From the NCBI GenBank assembly GCA_013619035.1, contig JABXKX010000178.1:1-12541 (forward strand): a stretch of 12,541 nt of DNA, read 5' to 3'. Source of the DNA: Peptostreptococcaceae bacterium (GTDB lineage Bacteria > Bacillota_A > Clostridia > Peptostreptococcales > Acidaminobacteraceae). The translations under genes were made by a program, and so were the position numbers. The notes below the pieces were generated by a model. It did not search any database. It saw only the letters and a program-made list of their open reading frames with translations, and was not told the DNA's origin. Shown here one piece after another: positions 1 to 7,236 of the stretch (position 1 is its first letter; every line of letters begins with the position of its first letter).

Positions 1-22
1 ATACAAACACCTAAGGATTTAT

Positions 23-694
23 ATGAAAATATTAATAGTAGAAGATAAACTAGAAACACTGGATCCATTAATGGCCAGTTTAAAAAATACAGGTTATGAT
101 ATAGAGTCTGTAAACACCTATAAAAAGGGTGAAATACTGGCATTGAGTAATCAGTATCAATTGATACTGATGTCCCATAGATTATGCGAGTTTAATCGTA
201 TTTCACACATGAGAAACAGAGGTTTTACACAACCAATTGTGGTGTTATCAGAATCCATGACGGATGATACGATGATTTCAGTATTAGATGCTGGTGTAGA
301 TGAAGTGTTATCAATCGATTTAGATCAGGCACTTTTTATTTCTAAGGTCAATTCGTTATTAAGAAGAACTTCAAAACGGTATCAGCAGAGTTATAGTTTG
401 GGATCTATTATATTCGAACCGGAAAATGGCACCATTAGAAAAGGTATGGATAGTATTTCTCTAACAAATATGGAAATAAAACTGATGGAGTATTTTTACT
501 ACAATCAAAATATAACGTTGTCTAAAACCAAACTGATGGCTGTTCTTTGGGGGAATAAAGACTGTGTTGACAACAACTTAGAAGTTTATATTTCATATCT
601 AAGAAAGAAAATAAAACGATTAGATCCTTCTGTAGTCATATTGACCAAAAGACGATTAGGGTATACTTTACTAATTGAAAGCAAATCCAAGTAG
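23..694 (+). CDS. OmpR-family response regulator with degenerate receiver domain
   Basis: A 223-residue protein of usual OmpR/PhoB length, expected to be a cytoplasmic DNA-binding transcription regulator. Residues 1-115 form a receiver-like fold (start MKILIVED, with acidic pair E7/D8). Residues about 125-218 form a winged-helix effector domain, with the recognition-helix pattern around NNLEVYISYLRKK and the C-terminal hairpin RRLGYTL. Aligning by eye to the canonical YDLIILD strand, the phospho-acceptor Asp is Ser51 (QLILMSHR). The switch Ser/Thr is kept as Ser76, but the Lys of the usual KPF motif is Ile98 followed by Asp. Classical phosphorylation is therefore unlikely, and the protein may act without a kinase or sense something else (inference). 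No histidine kinase lies in the window; a partner could lie upstream. ATG at 23 has AAGGA five bases upstream. Target genes are unknown, and adjacency to gltBD does not prove control of it. Confidence 0.9.
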   Translation: MKILIVEDKLETLDPLMASLKNTGYDIESVNTYKKGEILALSNQYQLILMSHRLCEFNRISHMRNRGFTQPIVVLSESMTDDTMISVLDAGVDEVLSIDLDQALFISKVNSLLRRTSKRYQQSYSLGSIIFEPENGTIRKGMDSISLTNMEIKLMEYFYYNQNITLSKTKLMAVLWGNKDCVDNNLEVYISYLRKKIKRLDPSVVILTKRRLGYTLLIESKSK

Positions 695-713
695 GATTGC
701 TTTCTTTTTGTTT
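677..713 (+). terminator. Intrinsic terminator overlapping the response regulator stop codon
   Basis: GAAAGCAAATCC (677-688) pairs with GGATTGCTTTC (694-704), with one bulged A and a 5-nt loop, followed by TTTTTGTTTG. The TAG stop at 692-694 sits in the loop and the first base of the 3' arm, so the last codons of the gene form the 5' arm. It separates the regulator from the gltBD operon. Confidence 0.8.
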
Positions 714-763
714 GTCAGTAAAACACACTCAAAAAAAGGAAAACGTTATTCCCATTTTCTTCG

Positions 764-792
764 TTGACTTTTAAATTTGGTATCAGTATAAT
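764..792 (+). promoter_or_regulatory. Sigma-A promoter of gltBD
   Basis: The -35 box TTGACT (764-769) and -10 box TATAAT (787-792) are separated by exactly 17 bp. Transcription should start near 798-800, giving a leader of about 60 nt before the gltB ATG at 860. That is too short for a riboswitch or T-box. The bases upstream of the -35 are A-rich (731-745). No regulator site was recognised with confidence upstream of it. Confidence 0.85.
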
Positions 793-826
793 TTATAACA
801 ATACGATAATTGTCAGAATATTTTGA

Positions 827-846
827 TTGTTATTAAAACATAACAA
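827..846 (+). promoter_or_regulatory. Inverted repeat in gltB leader, abutting the ribosome site
   Basis: TTGTTAT (827-833) and ATAACAA (840-846) form a perfect 7-bp inverted repeat with a 6-nt centre. It lies about 28-48 nt downstream of the predicted transcription start, and its right arm shares two A residues with the Shine-Dalgarno AAAGGAG. It could be an operator (roadblock) or a weak RNA hairpin affecting ribosome access. It resembles a Rex site (TTGTTA/TAACAA half-sites), but the half-sites are 2 bp further apart than in the Rex consensus. Confidence 0.45.
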
Positions 847-851
847 AGGAG
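845..851 (+). promoter_or_regulatory. Ribosome binding site fixing the gltB start
   Basis: AAAGGAG lies 8 nt before ATG 860. An in-frame TTG at 827 would give 11 more residues, but it has no Shine-Dalgarno and lies inside the inverted repeat. ATG 860 is therefore the better start. Confidence 0.85.
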
Positions 852-859
852 ATTATACG

Positions 860-3800
860 ATGGATGAAATGGATCAATGCCCTAAAAAACAAGGTCTTTA
901 TGACCCCGCATTTGAAAAAGGAAGTTGTGGTGTCGGTTTTATTGCTGATATCAACGGGAAAAAAACATACGATACTGTAAAAAATGGTTTGCAAATTCTT
1001 AAAAACATGTCTCATAGAGGTGCAACTGGTGCTGATCCCGATACCGGGGATGGTGCTGGTATTATGATTCAAATACCACATGAGTTTTATAAATCGGATT
1101 TAGAAAAGGATAAGATTATTCTTCCAGATCCAGGGGAATACGGCGTTGGTATGATATTCTTTCCGATGGAACCTAATGCAAGATACTTCTGTGAAGGTAT
1201 TTGTGAAAGGATTGTAGAGGAAGAAGGCCAATCGATAATTGCCTGGCGTGACGTACCAGTTAATGATAAAGCGTGTGGTGTATCTGCACAAGGCACTAGA
1301 CCAATCGTTGAACAGTTATTCATACAAAATAATGAAAATAATGAAGAAGAATTTAATAAAAAACTGTATATGATTCGAAAACGTATAGAGACTGCAATCA
1401 TTAACTCGACTTGTAAAAATAAAGAAATGTTTTTTATCTGTAGTTTATCAACTCGTACAATTGTTTATAAAGGTCAGTTCTTAGCGCATCAAATTGAAGC
1501 TTTTTATCCGGAATTACAAGAACCGTTGATGAAAAGTGCTTTAGCGATAGTCCATCAACGTTATAGTACCAATACATTTCCATCTTGGAAACTTGCTCAT
1601 CCCTATAGATATATTTCTCATAATGGTGAAATAAACACCATAAAAGGGAATGTAAAGTGGATGAATGCTAGAGAGGGTGAAATGACATCTAAAGTTTTTG
1701 GAGAGTCGCTTCATAAGATTTTACCGATTACAAGACCAGATAGCAGTGATTCATTCAGTTTTGATAATGTATTTGAGTTTTTAATCCTCAATGGTTATTC
1801 TATGTCACATGCTCTAAAGATGTTGATGCCAGAAGCGTGGCGATATGATAGAACCATGCCTGAAGAACTCAGATCTTTTTATGAGTATCATGAAGGTTTA
1901 GTAGAACCTTGGGATGGACCGGCTACAATTGCATATTCTGACGGCATACAAGTAGGGGTGACTCTTGACCGAAATGGTTTAAGACCAGCAAGATATGTCA
2001 TCACGAAAGATGATTTGGTTATTATGGCATCAGAATCAGGTGTTCTAAAGATTGATGAGAAAAATATAAAAAGCAAAGGCAAATTAGGTCCAGGTAATAT
2101 TTTTGTTGTAGATACAGAAAAAGGTCAAGTGTTATTTGATGAAGAAGTTAAATATGATTTATCTCATGATAAAGCTTATGATAAGTGGATCAATGAGAAT
2201 AAAGTAGATCTCTATTCCGTAGAACTAAAAAAGACATTGCCTAATTTGGATGAAGAAGTACTGGTAACAAAACAGAAAATTTTTGGCTATACAGAAGAAG
2301 AATTGAAACGGGTCATAGCACCTATGGCAGATAGCAGCAAAGAAGCTGTAAGTTCTATGGGAAATGATGTGCCTTTGGCGGTCTTATCTGATGAACCACA
2401 ATTGATGTTTAATTACTTCAGGCAATTATTTGCTCAAGTGACCAATCCCCCAATTGATCCGATTCGTGAAAAGAAAGTGATGTCTTTAAATCAGTATCTT
2501 GGCAGATCTGGGAATCTTCTTAAAAAATTAAATGAAAAGAAAGCAAAACCTTTTGTGGAATTAGAACAACCGATTTTATATCCCGACAAAATGGCTCGCA
2601 TTAGAAATCTAAATATAGATTCTTTAAGACCAGTCACCATTCCAATTATATTTGAGGCAGATCAATATGAAACCGGTCTTAGTAAATCATTAGAGACTCT
2701 ACTCAAAAGGGTTGAAGAAAGCATTGAACAAGGTTATCGAATCATCATTTTAAGTGATGTAGATGTAGATAGATATCGTGCACCTATGCCTAGTATTTTG
2801 GCTGTTTCAGCAGTACATAATCACTTGATTAAGAAAAAACTTAGAACTCAAGTGGATATTATTATTGAAACGGCAGAAGCAAGAGACACCTTCCAAATGG
2901 CTCTATTAATAGGCTATGGTGCTACGGCTGTCTATCCTTATTTAGCTTTTGAAACCATTAATTATTTGGTAAAACAACAATTGTACTTGGATGTTAAAGA
3001 TGTAAAAGTGGCAGGTATGAATTATGTTAGAGCCCTTGGTTATGGTATTCGTAAAATCACTTCAAAAATGGGTATCTCAACACTTAGGAGTTTTAATGGT
3101 GCTCAGATTTTTGAAATTATTGGCTTAGATGAAACACTAGTAGAAAAATATTTCACCAATACGAGTTATAAATTATCTGGCGTTAAGTTGGATGTCATTG
3201 CAAAAGAGACTTTGATAAGACATCAAAAAGCTTATGAAATGCATGGTGAAGAAGGATTGGATATTGGTGGTAATATTCATTGGAGAAAAGGTGAGGAAAC
3301 TCATTTATTAACACCTGATACCATTGCTAAATTACAACAATCTTGTAAAACCGATGATTACACGCTTTACAAGTCTTATGCAAATCAGGTGAATGATCAA
3401 TCCAAGAAACTTAAAACAATTCGTGGTTTGATGAAGTTTAAAGCCAGCGACTCCATAGATATCAGTGAAGTAGAACCCGTAGACAGTATTGTCAGTCACT
3501 TTGCTACAGGTGCCATGTCATTTGGTAGTTTGAGTAAAGAAGTACATGAGACTTTAGCCATAGCAATGAATCGAATCGGAGCTAAGAGTAATTCCGGTGA
3601 AGGTGGAGAAGATGATAGACGTTACATAAAAACAGACAACGGTGATTATAAAAGAAGTGCCATAAAACAAATTGCAGCAGCCAGATTTGGTGTAGATGCT
3701 TATTATTTATCTCAAGCGACCGAATTGCAAATAAAAGTGGCACAAGGTGCTAAACCTGGAGAAGGTGGTCATTTACCAGGGAGTAAAGTGACCAAAGAAA

Positions 3801-5383
3801 TTGCAAAAGTACGACATTCTTTACCAGGGATTGATTTGATTTCACCACCACCACATCATGATATTTACTCAATTGAAGACTTAGAACAATTAATATTTGA
3901 TCTTAAAAATGTCAATACTAAAGCACGTGTTAGTGTCAAGTTGGTTTCCGAAGCAGGGGTTGGTACGATTGCTACTGGTGTTGCTAAAGGAAGTGCTGAT
4001 ATGGTTTTGATCAGTGGTCATGATGGTGGTACTGGGGCAGCGGCAATAACATCTGTTAAAACCGCAGGAGTTCCTTGGGAACTGGGATTAAGTGAAACAC
4101 ATCAAACGTTACTCCTTAATAACTTGAGAAGTCGAATTGCTGTGCAGGTAGATGGTCAATTGAGAACTGGACGAGATGTAGCAATTGGAGCCTTATTGGG
4201 TGCTGAAGAGTTTGGTTTTGCAACAGCACCACTCATTGTTTGTGGTTGTATCATGATGCGAAAATGTCATAACAATACATGTCCCGTAGGTGTAGCAACA
4301 CAAGATCCTGAACTACGAAAACATTTTAAAGGCAAACCAGAACATGTTATTAATTATTTTAGATTTATTGCAATGGAGCTTCGAGAAATCATGGCAGAGT
4401 TAGGTCTAAGAACGTTAAATGAAATGGTAGGGCGTGTTGATTTATTAGAAATAGATAACGACAATAGAAACTGGAAAACAAAAGATGTTGATTTATCATC
4501 AATACTCTATAAACCAGAATTACCCTCTAGATTTGGACATCGAAAGACGGAAAATCAAGCCGATCAAACGGCAGGGGTTCTCGATAGAAAACTGATTGAT
4601 TTAGCCAAATCTTCACTACTGAATCAAGAAGCGGTGGTGATTGATAAAGAAGTCAGAAATATTGACCGATCTGTAGGCACCATGTTATCAGGCAAAATTG
4701 TTGAATCTTATGGAAAAGAAGGATTAAGAGAAGATACGATAACAATTAATCTAAGTGGTACTGCTGGTCAAAGTTTTGGTGCTTTCTTGGCGCCTGGCGT
4801 TACACTTGATTTAAAAGGAGATGCCAATGATTACTTAGGTAAAGGTTTATCAGGTGGTAAAATCATAGTCAGACCTCATGAATATGCTTCTATTGAGGCA
4901 AAGGATAATATCATTGCAGGTAATACACTGCTTTATGGTGCAACCCAGGGTGAAGCATATCTCAGCGGTATTGCTGGTGAACGATTCGCAGTCAGAAATA
5001 GTGGTGCTATAGCAGTTGTTGAAGGTATTGGTGACCACGGTTGTGAATATATGACTGGTGGACGAGTATTAATACTAGGCAAAACTGGTAGAAACTTTGG
5101 TGCAGGTATGAGTGGCGGTATTGCATTTGTTTATGATGAAGACAATCAATTCTCTGCAAGATGTAATTATGAACTCATTGAAGTTGAGAGTTTGAATGAA
5201 GAGGATTTATTATATGTCAAAGAACAAATCAAAACCCATGTTAAATACACTCAAAGTGTAAAAGCAAAATCAATACTTGATAATTGGTCAGAAGAGTCCT
5301 GTCGGTTTAAAAAGGCTATTAGCCCGAAATATCGAGAAATCATAAAACAAACTGATGCAGTTGTAGAAAGTAAGGTAGGGTGA
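860..5383 (+). CDS. gltB: Glutamate synthase (NADPH), large subunit
   Basis: A 1507-residue protein of normal length for bacterial GltB. It releases ammonia from glutamine and channels it to the FMN site, where 2-oxoglutarate is reductively aminated to glutamate. Order of domains: a 22-residue propeptide, then Cys23 (KGSCGVGF), the predicted N-terminal nucleophile of the mature class II amidotransferase, running to about residue 420 with HNGEIN at 254-259; a central domain at about 470-760; an FMN/2-oxoglutarate synthase barrel at about 800-1190 with the GEGGEDDRR loop (from 913), SGHDGGTG, and the 3Fe-4S motif C-x5-C-x4-C (Cys1130, 1136, 1141); and a GXGXG beta-helix at about 1295-1440. All key motifs are intact, with no frameshift seen. 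It is followed after 1 nt by gltD, which supplies electrons from NADPH, so this is the two-subunit bacterial enzyme rather than the ferredoxin type. The start is discussed under the ribosome site. Confidence 0.97.
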   Translation: MDEMDQCPKKQGLYDPAFEKGSCGVGFIADINGKKTYDTVKNGLQILKNMSHRGATGADPDTGDGAGIMIQIPHEFYKSDLEKDKIILPDPGEYGVGMIFFPMEPNARYFCEGICERIVEEEGQSIIAWRDVPVNDKACGVSAQGTRPIVEQLFIQNNENNEEEFNKKLYMIRKRIETAIINSTCKNKEMFFICSLSTRTIVYKGQFLAHQIEAFYPELQEPLMKSALAIVHQRYSTNTFPSWKLAHPYRYISHNGEINTIKGNVKWMNAREGEMTSKVFGESLHKILPITRPDSSDSFSFDNVFEFLILNGYSMSHALKMLMPEAWRYDRTMPEELRSFYEYHEGLVEPWDGPATIAYSDGIQVGVTLDRNGLRPARYVITKDDLVIMASESGVLKIDEKNIKSKGKLGPGNIFVVDTEKGQVLFDEEVKYDLSHDKAYDKWINENKVDLYSVELKKTLPNLDEEVLVTKQKIFGYTEEELKRVIAPMADSSKEAVSSMGNDVPLAVLSDEPQLMFNYFRQLFAQVTNPPIDPIREKKVMSLNQYLGRSGNLLKKLNEKKAKPFVELEQPILYPDKMARIRNLNIDSLRPVTIPIIFEADQYETGLSKSLETLLKRVEESIEQGYRIIILSDVDVDRYRAPMPSILAVSAVHNHLIKKKLRTQVDIIIETAEARDTFQMALLIGYGATAVYPYLAFETINYLVKQQLYLDVKDVKVAGMNYVRALGYGIRKITSKMGISTLRSFNGAQIFEIIGLDETLVEKYFTNTSYKLSGVKLDVIAKETLIRHQKAYEMHGEEGLDIGGNIHWRKGEETHLLTPDTIAKLQQSCKTDDYTLYKSYANQVNDQSKKLKTIRGLMKFKASDSIDISEVEPVDSIVSHFATGAMSFGSLSKEVHETLAIAMNRIGAKSNSGEGGEDDRRYIKTDNGDYKRSAIKQIAAARFGVDAYYLSQATELQIKVAQGAKPGEGGHLPGSKVTKEIAKVRHSLPGIDLISPPPHHDIYSIEDLEQLIFDLKNVNTKARVSVKLVSEAGVGTIATGVAKGSADMVLISGHDGGTGAAAITSVKTAGVPWELGLSETHQTLLLNNLRSRIAVQVDGQLRTGRDVAIGALLGAEEFGFATAPLIVCGCIMMRKCHNNTCPVGVATQDPELRKHFKGKPEHVINYFRFIAMELREIMAELGLRTLNEMVGRVDLLEIDNDNRNWKTKDVDLSSILYKPELPSRFGHRKTENQADQTAGVLDRKLIDLAKSSLLNQEAVVIDKEVRNIDRSVGTMLSGKIVESYGKEGLREDTITINLSGTAGQSFGAFLAPGVTLDLKGDANDYLGKGLSGGKIIVRPHEYASIEAKDNIIAGNTLLYGATQGEAYLSGIAGERFAVRNSGAIAVVEGIGDHGCEYMTGGRVLILGKTGRNFGAGMSGGIAFVYDEDNQFSARCNYELIEVESLNEEDLLYVKEQIKTHVKYTQSVKAKSILDNWSEESCRFKKAISPKYREIIKQTDAVVESKVG

Positions 5384-5384
5384 G

Positions 5385-6803
5385 ATGGGCATGGTAAAAA
5401 ATATAATCAAGTACAATCGAGAAATAGCACAGAAAGAAGATTCAGTACTTCGTGTTCAACATCACCGTGAGTTTTATATACCTCAAACAGATGACGCTAT
5501 TTCAAACCAGGCATCTAGGTGTATGGACTGTGGTGTCGCTTATTGTAATTATGCATGTCCTTTAGGTAATGTATTACCGGATTTAAATGCATTGGTTGCT
5601 GATCAAAAGTGGGAAAAAGCATTAAAGATGCTTCATAAAACAAATAATTTTCCAGAATTTACTGGCAGGTTGTGTCCAGCTTTATGTGAAGCTTCTTGTA
5701 CGCTTAGCATTAATGAAGAAGCCACAACTACAAAAGAGATAGAATTAAAAATCATAGAAAAAGGCTTTAAAGAAGGCTGGGTAAAACCTCACTATGCAAC
5801 CATCAAAACTGGTAGAAAAGTAGCAGTAATCGGTTCAGGTCCTGCAGGTTTAACTGTTGCTCAGCAACTCTGTAGAGTAGGACATCATGTGACGGTCTAT
5901 GAAAGATCTGATGAAATTGGTGGTTTATTAGCAAGGGGTATTCCAGATTATAAATTGGAGAAATCAATTATCGAAAGAAGAATCTCTCAATTAAAAGAAG
6001 AAGGTATTAAGTTTAAGATTAATAGTCATGTGGGCAAAGACATAACCACAGCTGAAATTAAATCAAAGTTTGATGCGGTCTGTTTATGTGGTGGCTCAAC
6101 GGTACCAAGAGATCTTAATGTTGATGGAAGACGATTACAAGGGATTCATTTTGCTATGGATTTTCTTGTACAACAGAATCTGATAAACCAGAAGAAAGAG
6201 TTTACTGGTGAAAGAATAAATGCCAGAGACAAACATGTTGTGATTATTGGTGGTGGTGATACTGGTGCAGATTGTTTGGGTATTTCAATTAGACAAGGTG
6301 CTAAACAAGTGTCTCAGTTAGAGTTGATGCCAAGGCCACCTAAGTCTAGAAACGCACAAATGCCATGGCCATATTGGCCGATGATCCTTAGAACCAATAC
6401 AGCACATGAAGAAGGTGGTAACAGGGAATGGAGCATCGCTACAAAACACTTTTCAGGTGAAAATGGTGTTGTAAATAAAATTCATTGTATCCGTCTAGAT
6501 TGGGTTGAAGAAAACAATAGAATGGTCATGAAAGAAATACCCGGGAGTGAATTTGTCATAAAAGCAGATCTAGTACTTTTTGCTATGGGATTTTTACATC
6601 CAGATCATTCAGGCATGATAGAATCATTCGATTTGGAAAAGGATGAAAGAGGTAATGTAAAAGCTGAATTGAATCAAACCAATCAATCAAATATCTTTAC
6701 AGCTGGCGACATGCATACTGGACAATCGCTTGTTTGTAGGGCGATTGCTGATGGTAGACAGGCTGCCGTTACTATCGATAAGTATCTTAGAAATGATTTG
6801 TAA
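5385..6803 (+). CDS. gltD: Glutamate synthase (NADPH), small subunit
   Basis: A 472-residue protein, the usual GltD length. It oxidises NADPH on FAD and passes electrons through 4Fe-4S clusters to the FMN of GltB. The N-terminal part holds two cysteine groups, Cys46/49/54/58 (CMDCGVAYCNYAC) and Cys97/101/105 (CPALCEASC), that bind the clusters. The FAD Rossmann motif IGSGPAG is near residue 150, with an acidic strand end (YERSDEIGG). The pyridine-nucleotide motif IGGGDTGAD is near 285-297. The C-terminal FAD contact is FTAGDMHTGQSLV. The start lies 1 nt after the gltB stop, so translation is probably coupled. A second ATG two codons later (5391) fits the AGGG at 5377-5380 about as well, so the N-terminus is uncertain by two residues. 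The C-terminus is complete. Confidence 0.97.
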   Translation: MGMVKNIIKYNREIAQKEDSVLRVQHHREFYIPQTDDAISNQASRCMDCGVAYCNYACPLGNVLPDLNALVADQKWEKALKMLHKTNNFPEFTGRLCPALCEASCTLSINEEATTTKEIELKIIEKGFKEGWVKPHYATIKTGRKVAVIGSGPAGLTVAQQLCRVGHHVTVYERSDEIGGLLARGIPDYKLEKSIIERRISQLKEEGIKFKINSHVGKDITTAEIKSKFDAVCLCGGSTVPRDLNVDGRRLQGIHFAMDFLVQQNLINQKKEFTGERINARDKHVVIIGGGDTGADCLGISIRQGAKQVSQLELMPRPPKSRNAQMPWPYWPMILRTNTAHEEGGNREWSIATKHFSGENGVVNKIHCIRLDWVEENNRMVMKEIPGSEFVIKADLVLFAMGFLHPDHSGMIESFDLEKDERGNVKAELNQTNQSNIFTAGDMHTGQSLVCRAIADGRQAAVTIDKYLRNDL

Positions 6804-6832
6804 CATGACTTTGTTTTTGGAGGTTTAAACCC

Positions 6833-6901
6833 ATGGATCGCCAATTATATAAGAACTACTTTTTAAACACACTGTCTCTAGCAGTGTGTTTTGCTGTATA
6901 G
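6833..6901 (+). CDS. Candidate 22-codon mini-ORF (leader peptide or small protein)
   Basis: The ATG has a strong Shine-Dalgarno, GGAGG (6819-6823), with a 9-nt spacer, better than those of several real genes here. It encodes a 22-residue peptide beginning MDRQLYKNYF with a hydrophobic end (LSLAVCFAV), and stops at TAG 6899-6901. I do not recognise it. Codons 11-20 lie inside the hairpin at 6865-6891, so a ribosome translating it would melt that hairpin. This arrangement is seen in leader peptides that couple translation to termination. There is no run of one amino acid that would point to a specific attenuator. It begins 30 nt after gltD and would be read as the last gene of that operon. A chance ORF cannot be excluded. 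Confidence 0.4.
   Translation: MDRQLYKNYFLNTLSLAVCFAV
6865..6897 (+). terminator. Hairpin terminator after gltBD
   Basis: AAACACACTG (6865-6874) pairs perfectly with CAGTGTGTTT (6882-6891) around a 7-nt loop, followed by TGCTGT. The U-tract is short (TTTT at 6889-6892, largely in the stem), so termination may be only partial. It lies within the mini-ORF at 6833-6901. Confidence 0.65.
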
Positions 6902-6902
6902 A

Positions 6903-6920
6903 TTATTAGAGCTCTATTAA
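6903..6920. repeat. 18-bp imperfect palindrome downstream of gltBD
   Basis: TTA-T-TAGAGCTCTA-T-TAA is a perfect 10-bp core palindrome (6907-6916) flanked, after one mismatched pair, by three more matching pairs. It lies between the gltBD hairpin and the 63-codon gene, next to a weak -35-like TTGCTT (6923-6928). It may be an operator; no partner regulator is known. Confidence 0.35.
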
Positions 6921-6983
6921 CTTTGCTTACACCCGTTATATGCGATGATTAAAGTGGTATATATTTAAAGGTAAGAAGGCATT

Positions 6984-7175
6984 ATGTTTAGAGAGGAAGT
7001 AGTATCAATCATTCAATCACTGTACAATAAGACAATAGTTCATGATTTTGTATTGAAAAAAGCAGTAGAACGTCCAGCTAAAGCTGATTTTGGCATGCGT
7101 TATATTTATAGAGAATTTAGCTCAGAGTATGCTGAGTTATTTAACAGAGAATTAAATGACATATCGACTATATGA
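6984..7175 (+). CDS. Small protein of unknown function (63 residues)
   Basis: I do not recognise this protein. It is 63 residues long, highly charged (about 9 Lys/Arg and 10 Asp/Glu), with no signal peptide, membrane segment or Cys pair, and its pattern suits a small soluble, mostly helical protein. ATG 6984 has AAGAAGG (6973-6979) four bases upstream. A clear sigma-A promoter was not found between 6902 and 6983: TTGCTT at 6923 has only a poor -10 at 17 bp, and the A/T-rich GGTATATATT at 6956-6965 has no -35. It is on the same strand as gltBD but beyond the hairpin, and 61 bp before the MDR gene, whose own -35-like box follows its stop. It could be a real small gene or a remnant; no flanking homologous frame that would show decay was seen. 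Confidence 0.5.
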   Translation: MFREEVVSIIQSLYNKTIVHDFVLKKAVERPAKADFGMRYIYREFSSEYAELFNRELNDISTI

Positions 7176-7186
7176 TTTTCCTATTC

Positions 7187-7222
7187 TTGACAAGAGACTT
7201 AAATAGTATCAATTAGATACTA
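7187..7222 (+). promoter_or_regulatory. Promoter region with operator-like inverted repeat for the MDR gene
   Basis: A perfect -35 box TTGACA (7187-7192) is followed by a perfect 7-bp inverted repeat TAGTATC-N5-GATACTA (7204-7210 and 7216-7222). No good -10 lies at 16-18 bp; the best candidates (TTAGAT at 7213, TAGATA at 7214) lie at spacers of 20-21 and inside the repeat. A bound regulator would cover the -10 area, so repression or conditional activation is likely. GTATC-N5-GATAC resembles operators of HxlR/DUF24 redox regulators such as QsrR of Staphylococcus, which control quinone oxidoreductases; the link is inference. Confidence 0.6.
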
Positions 7223-7236
7223 AGAAAGGATTTATT

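Noticed and set aside
827..846. Rex (redox sensor) operator in the gltB leader
   Set aside because: The half-sites match TTGTTA/TAACAA, but the spacing is 8 rather than 6 bp between these six-base arms, so it is not called as Rex.
827..859. TTG start giving gltB 11 extra residues
   Set aside because: There is no ribosome site before it and it lies in the inverted repeat. ATG 860 has AAAGGAG at 8 nt, and the resulting 22-residue propeptide before Cys23 is sensible.
833..2082. Minus-strand open frames of 60-104 codons inside gltB
   Set aside because: They are shadows of the highly conserved gltB frame, without ribosome sites or recognisable products.
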